From Aristolochia californica (lineage: Eukaryota; Streptophyta; Magnoliopsida; Piperales; Aristolochiaceae): a stretch of 64,000 bases of DNA. The notes below the pieces were generated by a model that saw only the letters and a program-made list of their open reading frames with translations, had not been told where the DNA came from and did not search any database. The stretch covers positions 14,641,013 to 14,705,012 of the forward strand of contig JARWKL010000007.1 in NCBI GenBank assembly GCA_029961685.1, read 5' to 3'. This document shows positions 1-12,162 of this stretch, one piece after another (within the stretch, counting starts at the first letter, position 1; the number at the start of each line of letters is the position of its first letter). The position numbers and the translations under genes are program-made.

Positions 1-580
1 TTCCAAAGAGTGTCTGTAATTTTTTGGGATTGTAAGCTCTTTTAAGTTTTTATATCTCAAATTTTGTAATCGTCGGGAAAATTGGTGGCAGAGGATTTTT
101 AACTGAGTGTTGAATTGCAATCCATAAGTCATTTCATACAAAAATATAGCCCGTTACGCTTGATAAATCACTTTACAATCATCTATGATTGTTAGATAAT
201 ATTTTTGAAAATGGGCAAAATAATGACTTGTTAGACAGGGGTAAATATCCCACCGCACGTTCACTTGAGAATTTAATGTGTGTTAGTTATTCTCTTTAAA
301 AGCTTTGGATCCATAGGTCATTTGAATCTTCAACATGTTTGAAGCATGCATATCCATTTTTAAAACATGTGTAGAAAAATCCTCCTTCATGTAAAATTCC
401 ACGCTTAATAGGGTTGGACTAATGGAATTTGCCAAACACAGACAACAAAACTTTTGTGTTCATTTGTGGTGTGTGAATAGATATTTTCTATTTACATTAG
501 TTATTATTTTAAATATTTTTCACACATCAACTATAAATTTTTTATTTTGTTGTGATCTTTTTTGCCTTTTTTGTTTACGG
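1..580 (+). repeat. Partial type c monomer at left window edge
   Basis: It opens inside the TTCCAAAGAGTGTCTG segment and carries c diagnostics: a TAAGCTC-like stretch, AATTGGTGGCAGAGG, CAAGCTTAATAGGG and GAATAGATATTTTCTATT. It runs in register into the a monomer at 581, so the array continues beyond the window. Confidence 0.9.
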
Positions 581-3500
581 GATGAAGGGGGAGCGAAAAC
601 TCAAAGTTCTGATTTAAGAAAAAAGTGTCCATCTAAAATGGAAATGCACAATGCACAAATGTAGAGAGAGATAATTCCAAAGAGTGTCTATATGTTTTAG
701 GGATCGTATGCACTTTTTCGTTTTTATATCTAAGGTTTTGCAATCTTCGGGAAACAGGGGAGGCGGATGATTTTTAACTGAGTGTTGACTTCAAATCCAT
801 AAGTCATTTCTTACAAAAGTATAGCCCGTTACGCATGACAAATCACTTTACAATCATCTATGATTGTTAGCTCAACTTTTTGAAAATGGGCAAAATAATG
901 GCTTGTTTGACTCGGGCAAATATCCCACTGCACGTGCACTTGAGAATTTAATGAGCGTTTGTTATTCTCTTTAAAATATTTAGATCCAATAGGTCATTTG
1001 AATCTTTAACATGTTTCTGGCATGCATATCCAGTTTTAAAACATGTGTAGAAAAAATCTCCTTCATGGAAAATTCCAAGATATTAGTTTTGGAACAGAGG
1101 AATTTCCCAAACATGGATAACAAAACTTTTGTGTTTATTTGTGGTGTGTGAATAAATTTTCTTCATTTACTTTTTTTATTTTTTTAAACTTTTTCCGTAC
1201 ATCAACTAGGAAATTTTCATTTAGTTGTGAACTTTTTGCCTTTTTTGTTTACGGGATGAAGGGAGAGCGAAAAACTCGAAGTTTTGATTAATGAAAAATG
1301 TATACATCTAAAACGGAAATGCACAATGCACATATGTAGAGAGAGATAATTCCAAAAAGTGTCTGTAATTTTTGGGGATTGTAAACACCTTTTCATTTTT
1401 ATATCTCATGTTTTGTAATCGTCGGGAAAAATGGGTTGCGAAGGATTTTTAACTGAGTGTTGAATTGCAATCCATAAGTCATTTCATACAAAAATATTGC
1501 CCGTTACGCATGATAAATCACATTACAATCATCTATGATTAATTATGTCACCTTTTTGCAAATGGGCAAAATAATGGCATGTTTGACTCGGGTAAATATC
1601 CCATCGCAAGTTCACTTGAGAATTTAATGAGCGTTTGTTATTCTCTTTAAAAGCTTTGCATCCATATCTCATTTGAATCTTTAACATGTTTCAAACATGC
1701 ATATCCATTTTTAAAACATATGTGGATGAAATCTCTTTCTTGGAAAATTCCAAGCTATTAGGGTTAAACTAGTGGAATTTCCCTAAATTGGTTAACAAAA
1801 ATTTTGTGTTCATTTGTGTTGGGTGAATAAATTTTCTTTATTTATATTTTTTATTGTTTTAAATTTTTTCCATACATCAATTATAAAATTTTCATTTTGT
1901 TGTAAACTTTTTGCCTTGTTTGTTTTCGGGATGAAGGGAGAGCGAACAGTCAAAGTTTTGATTTAAGAAAAAAGTGTACATCTAAATTGGAAAAGCACAA
2001 TGCACAATTGTAGGGAGAGATAATTCCAAAGAGTGTCTGTAATTTTTAGGGATTGTAAGCTCTTTTTAGTTTTTATATCTGACATTTTGCAATCGTCGGG
2101 AAAAATTGGTGGCATAGGATTTTTAACTGAGTGTTGAATTGCAATCCATAAGTAATTTCATACAAAAATATAGCCCGTTATGCATGATAAATCACATTAC
2201 ATTCATCTATGATTAATTATGTCAGCTTTTTGCAAATGGGCAAAATAATGGCATGTTTGACTCGGGTAAATATCCCACCGCAAGTTCACCTGAGAATTTA
2301 ATGAGAGATTGTTATTCTCTTTAAAAGCTTTGCATCCATAGCTCATTTGAATCTTTAACGTTTCAAACATGCATATCCATTTTTAAAACATGTGTGGATG
2401 AAATCTCTTTCTTGCAAAATTCCGAGCTATTAGGGTTAAACTAGTGGAATTTCCCAATATTGGATAACAAAACTTTTGTGTTCATTTGCGTTGGGTGAAT
2501 AAATTTTCTTTATTTATATTTGTTATTGTTTTAAATTTTTTCCATACATCAACTATAAAATTTTCATTTTGTTGTAAGCTTTTTGCCTGGTTTGTTTTCG
2601 GGATGAAGGGAGAGCGAAAAGTCAAAGTTTTGATTTAAGAAAAAAGTGTACATCTAAAATGGAAAAGCACAATGCACAATTGTAGGGAGAGAAATTTCCA
2701 AAGAGTGTATGTAATTTTTAGGGATTGTAAGCACCTTTTCATTTTTATATCTCAGGTTTTGCAATCGTCGGGAAAAATAGGTTGCGGAGGATTTTTAACT
2801 GAGTGTTGAATTGCAATCCATAAGTCATTTCATACAAAAATATACCCCGTTACGCATGATAAATCACATTACAATCATCTATGATTAATTATGTGAGCTT
2901 TTTTGAAATGGGCAAAATAATGGCATGTTTGACTCGGGTAAATATCCCAGTGCAAGTTCACCTGAGAATTTAATGAGCGTTTGTTATTCTCTTTAAAAGC
3001 TTTGCATCCATAGCTCATTTGCATCTTTAACATTTTTCACACATGCATATCCATTTTTAAAACATGTGTGGACGAAATCTCTTTCTTGCAAAATTCCAAG
3101 CTATTAGGGTTAAACTAGTGGAATTTCCCAAAATTGGATAACAAAACTTTTGTGTTAATTTGTGTTGGGTGAATAAATTTTCTTTATTTATATTTGTTAT
3201 TGTTTTAAATTTTTTCCATACATCAACTATAAAATTTTCATTTTGTTGTAAGCTTTTTGCCTTGTTTGTTTTCAGGATGATGGGAGAGCGAAAAGTCAAT
3301 GTTTTGATTTAAGAAAAAAGTGTAGATCTAAAATGGAAAAGCACAATGCACAATTTTAGGGAGAGATAATTCCAAAGAGTGTCTGTAATTTTTAGGGATT
3401 GTAAGCTCTTTTTAGTTTTTAGATCTCAGGTTTTGCAATCGTCGGGAAAAATTGGTGGCAGAGGATTTTTAACTGAGTGTTGAATTGCAATCCATAAGTC

Positions 3501-3950
3501 ATTTCATACAAAAATATAGCCCGTTACGCATGATAAATCACTTTAAAGTCATCTATGATTGTTAGATCAAATTTTTGAAAATGGGCAAAATAATGACTTG
3601 TTAGACTTGGGTAAATATCCCACCGCACGTTCACTTGAGAATTTAATGAGCGTTTGTTATTCTCTTTAAAAGCTTAGGATCCATAGGTCATTTGAATCTT
3701 TAACATGTTTCAAGCTTGCATATCCATTTTTAAAACATGTGTGGAAAAAATCTCCTTCATGTAAAATTCCAAGCTTAATAGGGTTGGACTAATGGAATTT
3801 CCCAAACTTGGATAACAAAACTTTTGAGTTCATTTGTGGTGTTTGAATAGATATTTTTTATTTACATTAGATATTATTTTAAATATTTTCCACACATCAA
3901 CTATAAAATTTTTATTTTGTTGTGATCTTTTTTGCCTTTTTTGTTTACGG
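581..3950 (+). repeat. Unit a-b-c/b-c/b-c (five monomers)
   Basis: Monomers are a 581-1254, b 1255-1929, c/b 1930-2601, c/b 2602-3275 and c 3276-3950. The two middle monomers begin as c (AAGTCAAAG, AAAAGCACAATGC) and end as b (GATTAATTATG, GTTGGGTGAATAAATTTTC). The first switches between about 2115 and 2195, the second between about 2697 and 2730. The switch points differ, so at least two unequal exchanges are implied. Confidence 0.88.
1685..1699. other. 15-bp dyad in type b of the old domain (representative)
   Basis: CATGTTT-C-AAACATG is a perfect 7-bp inverted repeat with a 1-base centre, found in many b copies of the left domain. In the young array b reads CATGTTTCAAACAAGC, so the dyad is lost. 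Confidence 0.55.
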
Positions 3951-5968
3951 GATGAAGGGGGAGCGAAAACTCAAAGTTCTGATTTAAGAAAAAAGTGTAC
4001 ATCTAAAATGGAAATGCACAATGCACAAATGTAGAGAGAGATATTTCCAAAGAGTGTTTGTATGTTTTAGGGATCGTATGCACTTTTTCGTTTTTATATC
4101 TAAGGTTTTGCAATCGTAGGGAAACGGGGGAGGTGGGCGATTTTTATCTGAGTGTTGACTTCAAATCCATTAGTCATTTCTTACAAAAATATAGCCCGTT
4201 ACGCATGACAAATCACTTTACCTATGATTGTTAGCTCAACTTTTTGAATATGGGTCAAATTATGGCTTGTTTGACTCGGGCAAATATCCCACCGCACGTT
4301 CACTTGAGAATTTATTGAGCGGTTGTTATTCTCTTTAAAAGCTTTGGATCCATAGGTCATTTGAATCTTTAACATATTTTTGGTACGCATATCCATTTTT
4401 AAAACATGTGTAGAAAAAATCACCTTCATGTAAAATTCCATGATATTAGTTTTGGACCATTGGAATTTCCCAAAGTTGGATAACAAAACTTTTGTGTTCA
4501 TTTCTGGTGTGTGAATAAATTTTTCTCATTTACTTTTTTTATTGTTTTAAACTTTTTCCGTACATCAACTATGAAATTTTCATTTTGTTGTGATCTATTT
4601 GCCTTTTTTGTTTACGGAATGAAGGGAGAGCGAAAAAATCGAAGTTTTGATTTAAGAAAAATGTGTACATCTAAAATGGAAATGCACAATGCACATATGT
4701 AGAGAGGGATAATTCCAAAGAGTGTATGTAATTTTTAGGGATTGTAAGCACCTTTTCGTTTTTATATCTCAGGTTTTGCAATCGTCTGCAAAAATGGGTT
4801 GCAGAGGATTTTTAACTGAGTGTTGAATTGCAATCCATAAGTCATTTCGTACAAAAATATAGCCCGTTACGCATGATAAATCACATTACAATCATCTATG
4901 AATAATTATGTCAGCTTTTTGCAAATGGGCAAAATAATGGCATGTTTGACTCGGGTAAATATCCCATTGCAAGTTCACTTGAGAATTTAATGAGCGTTTG
5001 TTATTCTGTTTAAAAGCTTTGCATCCATAGCTCATTTGCATCTTTAACATTTTTCACACATGCATATCCATTTTTAAAACATGTGTGGACGAAATCTCTT
5101 TCTTGCAAAATTCCAAGCTATTAGGGTTAAACTAGTTGAATTTCGCAAAATTGGATAACAAAACTTTTGTGTTCATTTGTGTTGGGTGAATAAATTTTCT
5201 TTATTTATATTTGTTATTGTTTTAAATGTTTTTCCTTACATCAACTATAAAATTTTCATTTTGTTGTAAGCTTTTTGCCTTGTTTGTGTTCAGGATGAAG
5301 GGAGAGCGAAAAGTCAAAGTTTTGATTTAAGAAAAAATTGTACATCTAAAATGGAAAAGCACAATGCACAATTTTAGGGAGAGATAATTCCAAAGAGAGT
5401 CTATAATTTTTAGGGATTGTAAGCTCTTTTTAGTTTTTATATCTCAGGTTTTGCAATCATCGGGAAAAATTGGTGGCAGAGGATTTTTATCTGAGTGTTG
5501 AATTGCAATCCAAAAGTCATTTCATACAAAAATATAGCCCGTTACGCATGATAAATCACTTTAAAATCATCTATGATTGTGAGATCAAATTTTTGAAAAT
5601 GGGCAAAATAATGACTTGTTAGACTCGGGTAAATATCCCACTGCACGTTCACTTGAGAATTTAATAAGTGTTTGTTATTCTCTTTAAAAGCTTTGGATCC
5701 ATAGGTCATTTGAATCTTTAACATTTTTCAAGCATGGATATCAATTTTTAAAACATGTGTAGAAAAAGTCTCCTTCATGTAAAATTCCAAGCTTAATACG
5801 GTTGGACTAATGGAATTTCCCAAACTTGGATAAAAAAACTTTTGTGTTCATTTGTGGTGTGTGAATAGATATTTTTTATTTACATTAGTTATTATTTTAA
5901 TTATTTTCCACACATCAACTATAAAATTTTTATTTTGTTGTGATCTTTTTTGTCTTTTTTGTTTACGG
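3951..5968 (+). repeat. HOR unit a-b-c
   Basis: Monomers are a 3951-4617, b 4618-5293 and c 5294-5968. The a copy lost about 7 bp inside the ACAATCATCTATGATTGT dyad at about 4217-4230. The b anchor is mutated to AATGAAGGG. Confidence 0.9.
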
Positions 5969-7987
5969 GATGAAGGGGGAGCGAAAACTCAAAGTTCTGA
6001 TTTAAGAAAAAGTGTACATCTAAAATGGAAATGAATAATGCACAAATGTAGAGAGAGATATTTCCAAAGAGTGTCTGTATGTTTTAGGGATCGTATGCAC
6101 TTTTTCATTTTTATATCGAAGGTTTTGCAATCGTCGGGAAACGGGGGAGTGGGAGATTTTTTACTGAGTGTTGACTTCAAATCCATAAGTCATTTCTTAC
6201 AAAAATATAGCCCGTTATGCATAACAAATCGCTTTACAATCACCTATGATTGTTAGCTCAACTTTTTGTATATGGGCAAAATTATGACTTGTTTGACTTG
6301 GGCAAATATCCCACCACACGTTCACTTGAGAATTTAATGACCGGTTGTTATTCTCTTTAAAAGCTATGGATCCATAGGTCATTTGAATCTTTAACATGTT
6401 TCTGGCATGCATATCCATTTTTAAAACATGTGTAGAAAAAACCTCATTCACGTAAGATTCCAAGATATTAGTTTTGGACTAGTGCAATTTCCAAAACTTG
6501 GATAGCAAAACTTTTGTGTTCATTTGTGCTGTGTGAATAAATTTTCTTCATTTACTTTTTTTATTGTTTTAAACTTTTTCCATACATCCACTATGAAATT
6601 TTCATTTTGCGGTGATCTATTTGCCTTTTTTGTTTACGGGATGAAGGGAGAGCGAAAAACTCGAAGTTTTGATTTAAGAAAATTATTTACATCTAAAACG
6701 GAAATGCACAATGCACATATGTAGAGAGAGATAATTGCAAAAAGTGTCTGTAATTTTTAGGGATTGTAAGCACCTTTTCGTTTTTATATCTCAGGTTTGC
6801 AATCGTCGGGAAAAATGGGTGCCGAAGGATTTTTAATTGAGTGTTGAATTGCAATCCATGAGTCATTTCATACAAAAATATAGCCCGTTACACATGATAA
6901 ATCACATTACAATCATCTATGATTAATTACGTCAGCTTTTTACAAATGGGCAAAATAGTGGCATGTTTGACTCGGGTAAATATCCCACCGCAAGTTCACT
7001 TGAGAATTTAATGAGCGTTTGTTATTCTCTTTAAAATATTTGCAACCATAGCTCATTTGCATCTTTAAGATCTTTCAAACATGCATATCCTTTTTTAAAG
7101 CATGTGTGGACGAAATCTCTTTCTTGCAAAATTCCAAGCTATTAGGGTTAAACTACTGGAATTTCCCAAAATCTGATAACACAACTTTTGTGTTCATTTG
7201 TGTTGGGTGAATAAATTTTCTTTATTTATATTTGTTATTGTTTTAAGTTTTTTCCATACATCAACTAAAAAATTTTCGTTTTGTTGTAGGCTTTTTGCCT
7301 TGTTTGTTTTCAGAATGAAGGGAGAGCGAAAAGTCAAAGTTTTGATTTAAGAAAAAAGTGTACTTCTAAAACGGAAAAGCACAATGGACAATTGTAGGGT
7401 GAGATAATTCCAATGAGTGTCTGTAATTTTTAGGGATTGTAAGCTCTTTTTAGTTTTTATATCTGAGGTTTTGCAATCGTCGGGAAAAATTTGTTGCAGA
7501 GGATTTTTAACTGAGTGTTGAATTGCAATCTATATGTCATTTCATACAAAAATGTAGCCCGTTACGCATGATAAATCACTTTACAATCATCTATGATTGT
7601 TAGATCAAATTTTTGAAAATGGGCAAAATAACGACTTATTAGACTCGGGTAAATATCCCACCGCACGTTCACTTGAGAATTTAATGAGCATTTTTTATTC
7701 TCTTTAAAAGCTTTGGATCCATAGGTCATTTGAATCTTTAACATGTTTCAAGCATGCATACCATTTTTAAAACATGTGTAGAAAAAATCTCCTTCATGTA
7801 AAATTCCAAGCTTAATAGGGTTGGAGTAATGAAATTTCCCAAACTTGGGTAACAAAACTTTTGTGTTCAATTGTGGTGTGTGAATAGATATTTTTTCTTT
7901 AAATTACTTATTATTTTAAATATTTTCCACACATCAACTATAAACTTTTTATTTTGTTGTGATCTTTTTTGCCTTTTTTGTTTACGG
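5969..7987 (+). repeat. HOR unit a-b-c
   Basis: Monomers are a 5969-6639, b 6640-7313 and c 7314-7987. The b copy has TTACACATGAT at about 6889, a CpG to CpA change relative to the usual TTACGCATGAT. The c anchor is mutated to AATGAAGGG. Confidence 0.9.
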
Positions 7988-9504
7988 GATGAAGGGGGAG
8001 CGAAAACTCAAAGTTCTGATTTAAAAAAAAAGTGTACATCTAAAATGGAAATGCACAATCAACAAATGTAGAGAGAGATATTTCCAAAGAGTGTCTGTAT
8101 GTTTTAGGGATCGTATGCACTTTTTCGTTTTTATATCTAAGGTTTTGCAATCGTCGGGAAATGGGGGAGGTGGGCGATTTTTAATTGAGTGTTGACTTCA
8201 AATCCATAAGTCAGTTCTTACGAAAATATTGCCCGTTACACATGACAAATCACTTTGCAATCATCTATGATTGTTAGCTCAACTTTTTGAATATGGGCAA
8301 AATAATGTCAAATATCCCACCGCACGTTCACTCTAGAATTTAATGAGCTTTTGTTATTCGTTGGATCCATAGGTCATTTGATTCTTTAACATGTTTCTGG
8401 CATGCATATCCATTTTTAAAACATGTCTTGAAAAAATCTCCTTCATGTAAAATTCCAAGATATTAGTTTTGGACTAGTGGAATTTCCCAAACTTGGATAA
8501 CAAAACTTTTGTGTTCATTTGTGGTGTGTGAATAAATTTTCTTCATTTACTTTTTTTATTGTTTTAAAATTTTTCCGTACATCAACTATGAAATTTTTAT
8601 TTTGCTGTGATCTATTTGCCTTTTTTGTTTACGGGATGAAGGGAGAGCGAAAAACTCGAAGTTTTGATTTAAGAAAAATGTGTACATCCAAAATGGAAAT
8701 GCACAATGCACATATGTAGAGAGAGATAATTCCAAAGTGTATTTGTAATTTTTATCACAGGTTTTGCAATCGTCGGGAAAAATGGGCTGTGAAAGATTTT
8801 TAACTGAGTGTTGAATTTCAATCCATAATTCATTTCATACATAAATATAGCCCGTTACGCGTGATAAATCACATTACAATCATCTATGATTAATTATGTC
8901 AGCTTTTTGCATATGGGCAAAATAATGGCATGTTTGACTCGGGTAAATATCCCACCGCAAGTTCACTTGAGAATTTATTGAGCGTTTGTTATTCTCTTTA
9001 AAATTTTTGCATCTATAGCTCATTTGCATCTTTAACATATTTCAAACATGCATATCCATTTTTAAAACATGTATGGACGAAATCTCTTTCTTGCAAAATT
9101 CCAAGCTATTAGGGTTAAACTGGTGGAATTTCTCAAAATTGGATAACAAAACATTTGTGTTCATTTGTGTTGGGTGAATAAATTTCCTTTATTTATATTT
9201 GTTATTGGTTTAAATTTTTTCCATGCTTCAACTATAAAATTTTCTTTTTGTTGTAAGTTTTTTCCCTTGTTTGTTTTCGGGATGAAGGGAGAGCGAAAAG
9301 CCAAAGTTTTGATTTAAGAAAAAAATATACATCTAAAATGGAAAAGCACAATGCACAATTGTAGGGAGAGATAATACCAAAGAGTGTCTGTAATTTTTAG
9401 GGATTGTAAGCTCTTTTTAGTTTTTATATCTCAGGTTTTGCAATCGTCTGGAAACGGGGGAGGCGGGCGATTATTAACTAAGTGTTGACTTCAAATCCAT
9501 TAGT

Positions 9505-9535
9505 CACTTCGATTTTTATAAGTCATTACTTTTTT
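9505..9535 (+). other. Deletion junction with apparent templated filler
   Basis: At the large deletion in the 9281-9612 monomer, type a sequence ending in CCATTAGTCACTTC is followed by GATTTTTATAAGTCATTAC before type a resumes at the TTTTTTAATTTATT region. The filler contains ATAAGTCATT, which copies the nearby conserved CCATAAGTCATTTC phrase. This fits end joining with local template copying; that mechanism is inferred. Confidence 0.55.
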
Positions 9536-10054
9536 AATTTATTAAAATTTTTCCATACATCAACTATGAAATTTTCCTTTCGCTGTGATCTATTTGCCAT
9601 TTTTGTTTACGGGATGAAGAGAGAGCGAAAAACTCGAAGTTTTGATTGAAGAAAAATGTGTACATCTAAAACGGAAATGCACAATGCACATATGTAGAGA
9701 GAGATAATTCCAAAGTGTGTCTGTAATTTTTAGGGATTGTCAGCACCTTTTCATTTTTATATCTCAGTTTTTCCAATCGTCAGGAAAAATGGGTTGCAGA
9801 GGATTTTTAACTGAGTGTTGAATTGCAATCCATAAGTCATTTCATACAAAAATATAGCCCGTTACGCAAGATAAATCACATTACAATCATCTATGATGAA
9901 TTACGTCACCTTTTTGCAAATGGGCAAAATAATGGCATGTTTGACTCGGGTAAATATCCCACCGCAAGTTCAGTTGAGAATTTAATGAGCGTTTGTTATT
10001 CTCTTTAAAAGCTTTGCATCCATAACTCTTTTGCATCTTTAACATGTTTTAAAC

Positions 10055-10097
10055 ATGCATATCCATTTTTAAAACACGTGTGGAAATGCATATCCAT
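10055..10097 (+). other. Deletion junction with duplicated 12-mer
   Basis: ATGCATATCCAT at 10055-10066 is repeated at 10086-10097, immediately before the sequence jumps to the end of a c monomer (CAACTATAAAATTTTTATTTT). About 138 bp of monomer are missing here. The repeated 12-mer looks like a templated insertion at a break. Confidence 0.6.
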
Positions 10098-10148
10098 CAA
10101 CTATAAAATTTTTATTTTGTTGTCATCTTTTTTGCCTTTTTTTTTACG

Positions 10149-12162
10149 GATGAAGGGGGAGTGAAAACTTAAAGTTCTGATTTAAGAAAAAAGTGTACAT
10201 CTAAAATGGAAATGCACAATGCACAAATTTAGAGAGAGATATTTCCAAAGGGTGTGTGTATGTTTTAGGGATCGTATGCACTTTTTTGTTTTTATATCGA
10301 AGGTTTTGCAATCGTCGGGAAACGGGGGAGGTGGGCGATTTTTAACTGAGTGTTGACTTCAAATCCATAAGTCATTTCTCACAAAAATATACCTCGTTAC
10401 GCATAACAAATCATTTTACAATCACCTATGAATGATAGCTCAACTTTTTGAATATGGGCAAAATTGTGGCTTGTTTGACTCGGGCAAATATCCCACCGCA
10501 CGTTCACTTGACAATTGAATGAGCGATTTTTATTCTCTTTAAAAGATTTGGATCCATAGGTCATTTGAATCTTTAACATGTTTCTGGCATGCATATCCAT
10601 TTTTAAAACATGTGTAGAAAAAATCTCATTCACGTAAAATTCCAAGATATTAGTTTTGGACTAGTGGAATTTCCCAAACTTGGATAACAAAACTTTTGTG
10701 TTCATTTGTGGTGTGTGAATAAATTTTCTTCAATTACTTTATTTATTGTTTTAAACTTTTTCTGTACATCAACTATAAAATTTTCATTTTGGTGTGATCC
10801 ATTTGCCTTTTTTGTTTACGGGATGAAGGGAGAGCGAAAAACTCGAGGTTTTGATTTAAGAAAAATGTGTACATCTAAAACGGAAATGCACAATGCACAT
10901 ATGTAGAGAGGGATAATTCCAAAGAGTGTCTGTAAATTTTAGGGATTGTAAGCACCTTTTCGTTTTTATATCTCAGGTTTTGCAATCTTCGGGAAAAATG
11001 GGTTGCGGAGGATTTTTAACTAAGTGGTGAATTGCAATCCATAAGTGGTTTCTTAAAAAAATATAGCCCGTTACGCATGATAAATCACATTACAATCATC
11101 TATGATTAATTATATCAGCATTTTGCAAACGGGCAAAATAATGGCATGTTTCACTCAGGCAAATATCCCACTGCAAGTTCACTTGAGAATTTAAAGAGCG
11201 TTTGTTATTCTCTTTAAAAGCTTTGAATCCATAGCTCATTTGCATCTTTAACATGTTTCAAACATGCATATCCATTTTTAAAACATGTGCGGACGAAATC
11301 TCTTTCTTGCAAAATTTCAAGCTATTAGGGTTAAACTAGTGGAATTTCCCAAAATTGGATAAAAAAACTTTTGTGTTCATTTGTGTTGGGTGAATAAATT
11401 TTCTTTATTTATATTTTTTATTGTTTAAAATTTTTTCCATACATCAACTATAAAATTTTCATTTTGTTGTAACCTTTTTGCCTGGTTTGTTTTCGGGATG
11501 AAGGGAGAGCGAAAAGTCAAAGTTTTGATTTAAGAAAAAAGTGTTCATCTAAAATGGAAAAGCACAATGCACAATTGTAGGGAGAGATAATTCCAAAGAG
11601 TGACTGTAGTTTTTAGGGATTGTAAGCTCTTTTTAGTTTTTATATCTCAGGTTTTGCAATCGTCGGGCAAAATTGGTGGCAGAGGATTTTTAACTGAGTG
11701 TTGAATTGCAACCCATAAGTCATTTCATACAAAAATATAGCCCGTTACGCATGATAAATCACTTTACAATCATCAATGATTGTTAGATCAAATTTTTGAA
11801 AATGGGCAAATTAATGACTTGTTAGACTCGGGTAAATATCCCACCGCACGTTCACTTGAGAATTTAATTAGCGTTTGTTATTCTCTTTAAAAGCTTTGGA
11901 TCCATAGGTCGCTTGAATCTTTGACATGTTTCAAGCATGCATATTCATTTTTAAAACATGTGTAGAAAAAATCTCCTTCATGTAAAATTCCAACCTAAAT
12001 AGGGTTGGACTAATGGAATTTCCCAAACTTGGATAACAAAACTTTTGTGTTCATTTGTGGTGAGTGAATAGATATTTTTTATTTATATTAGTTATTATTT
12101 TAAATAATTTCATCTAAAAATTTTTTTTTTGTTGTGATCTTTTTTGCCTTTTTTTTTTACGA
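10149..12162 (+). repeat. HOR unit a-b-c
   Basis: Monomers are a 10149-10821 (anchor lacks one G, ACGGATGAAG), b 10822-11496 and c 11497-12162. The c copy has lost about 10 bp near 12105-12120, where a run of ten T follows, in the segment normally reading CCACACATCAACTATAAAAT. Confidence 0.9.

Larger units (their letters stand above)
7988..10148 (+). repeat. Degraded unit: a, b, truncated c/a, truncated b/c
   Basis: Monomers are a 7988-8634 (two deletions, together about 27 bp, near 8309 and 8359), b 8635-9280 (about 28 bp lost near 8750), c/a 9281-9612 (only 332 bp) and b/c 9613-10148 (536 bp). The c/a copy switches type between 9433 and 9451 and then lacks about 340 bp. The b/c copy lacks about 138 bp. 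This is the most damaged 2 kb of the window. Confidence 0.88.

Noticed and set aside
422..664. Open frames of 60-100 codons on both strands, recurring through the window
   Set aside because: They recur once per monomer or HOR at the same place, overlap each other on both strands, have no recognisable domain, and are broken in many copies. They are by-products of the satellite, so none is annotated as CDS.
4199..4501. Longest frame, 100 codons on the minus strand
   Set aside because: It is the minus-strand frame common to type a monomers (about 78-82 codons elsewhere), extended here because a small deletion and substitutions removed a stop. No sign of a gene.
7130..7160. TATTAGGGTTAAAC in type b, resembling telomere repeat units
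   Set aside because: Only one TTAGGGTTA-like unit per b monomer, never in tandem, and types a and c have ATTAGTTTTGG and AATAGGGTTGG. Chance similarity.
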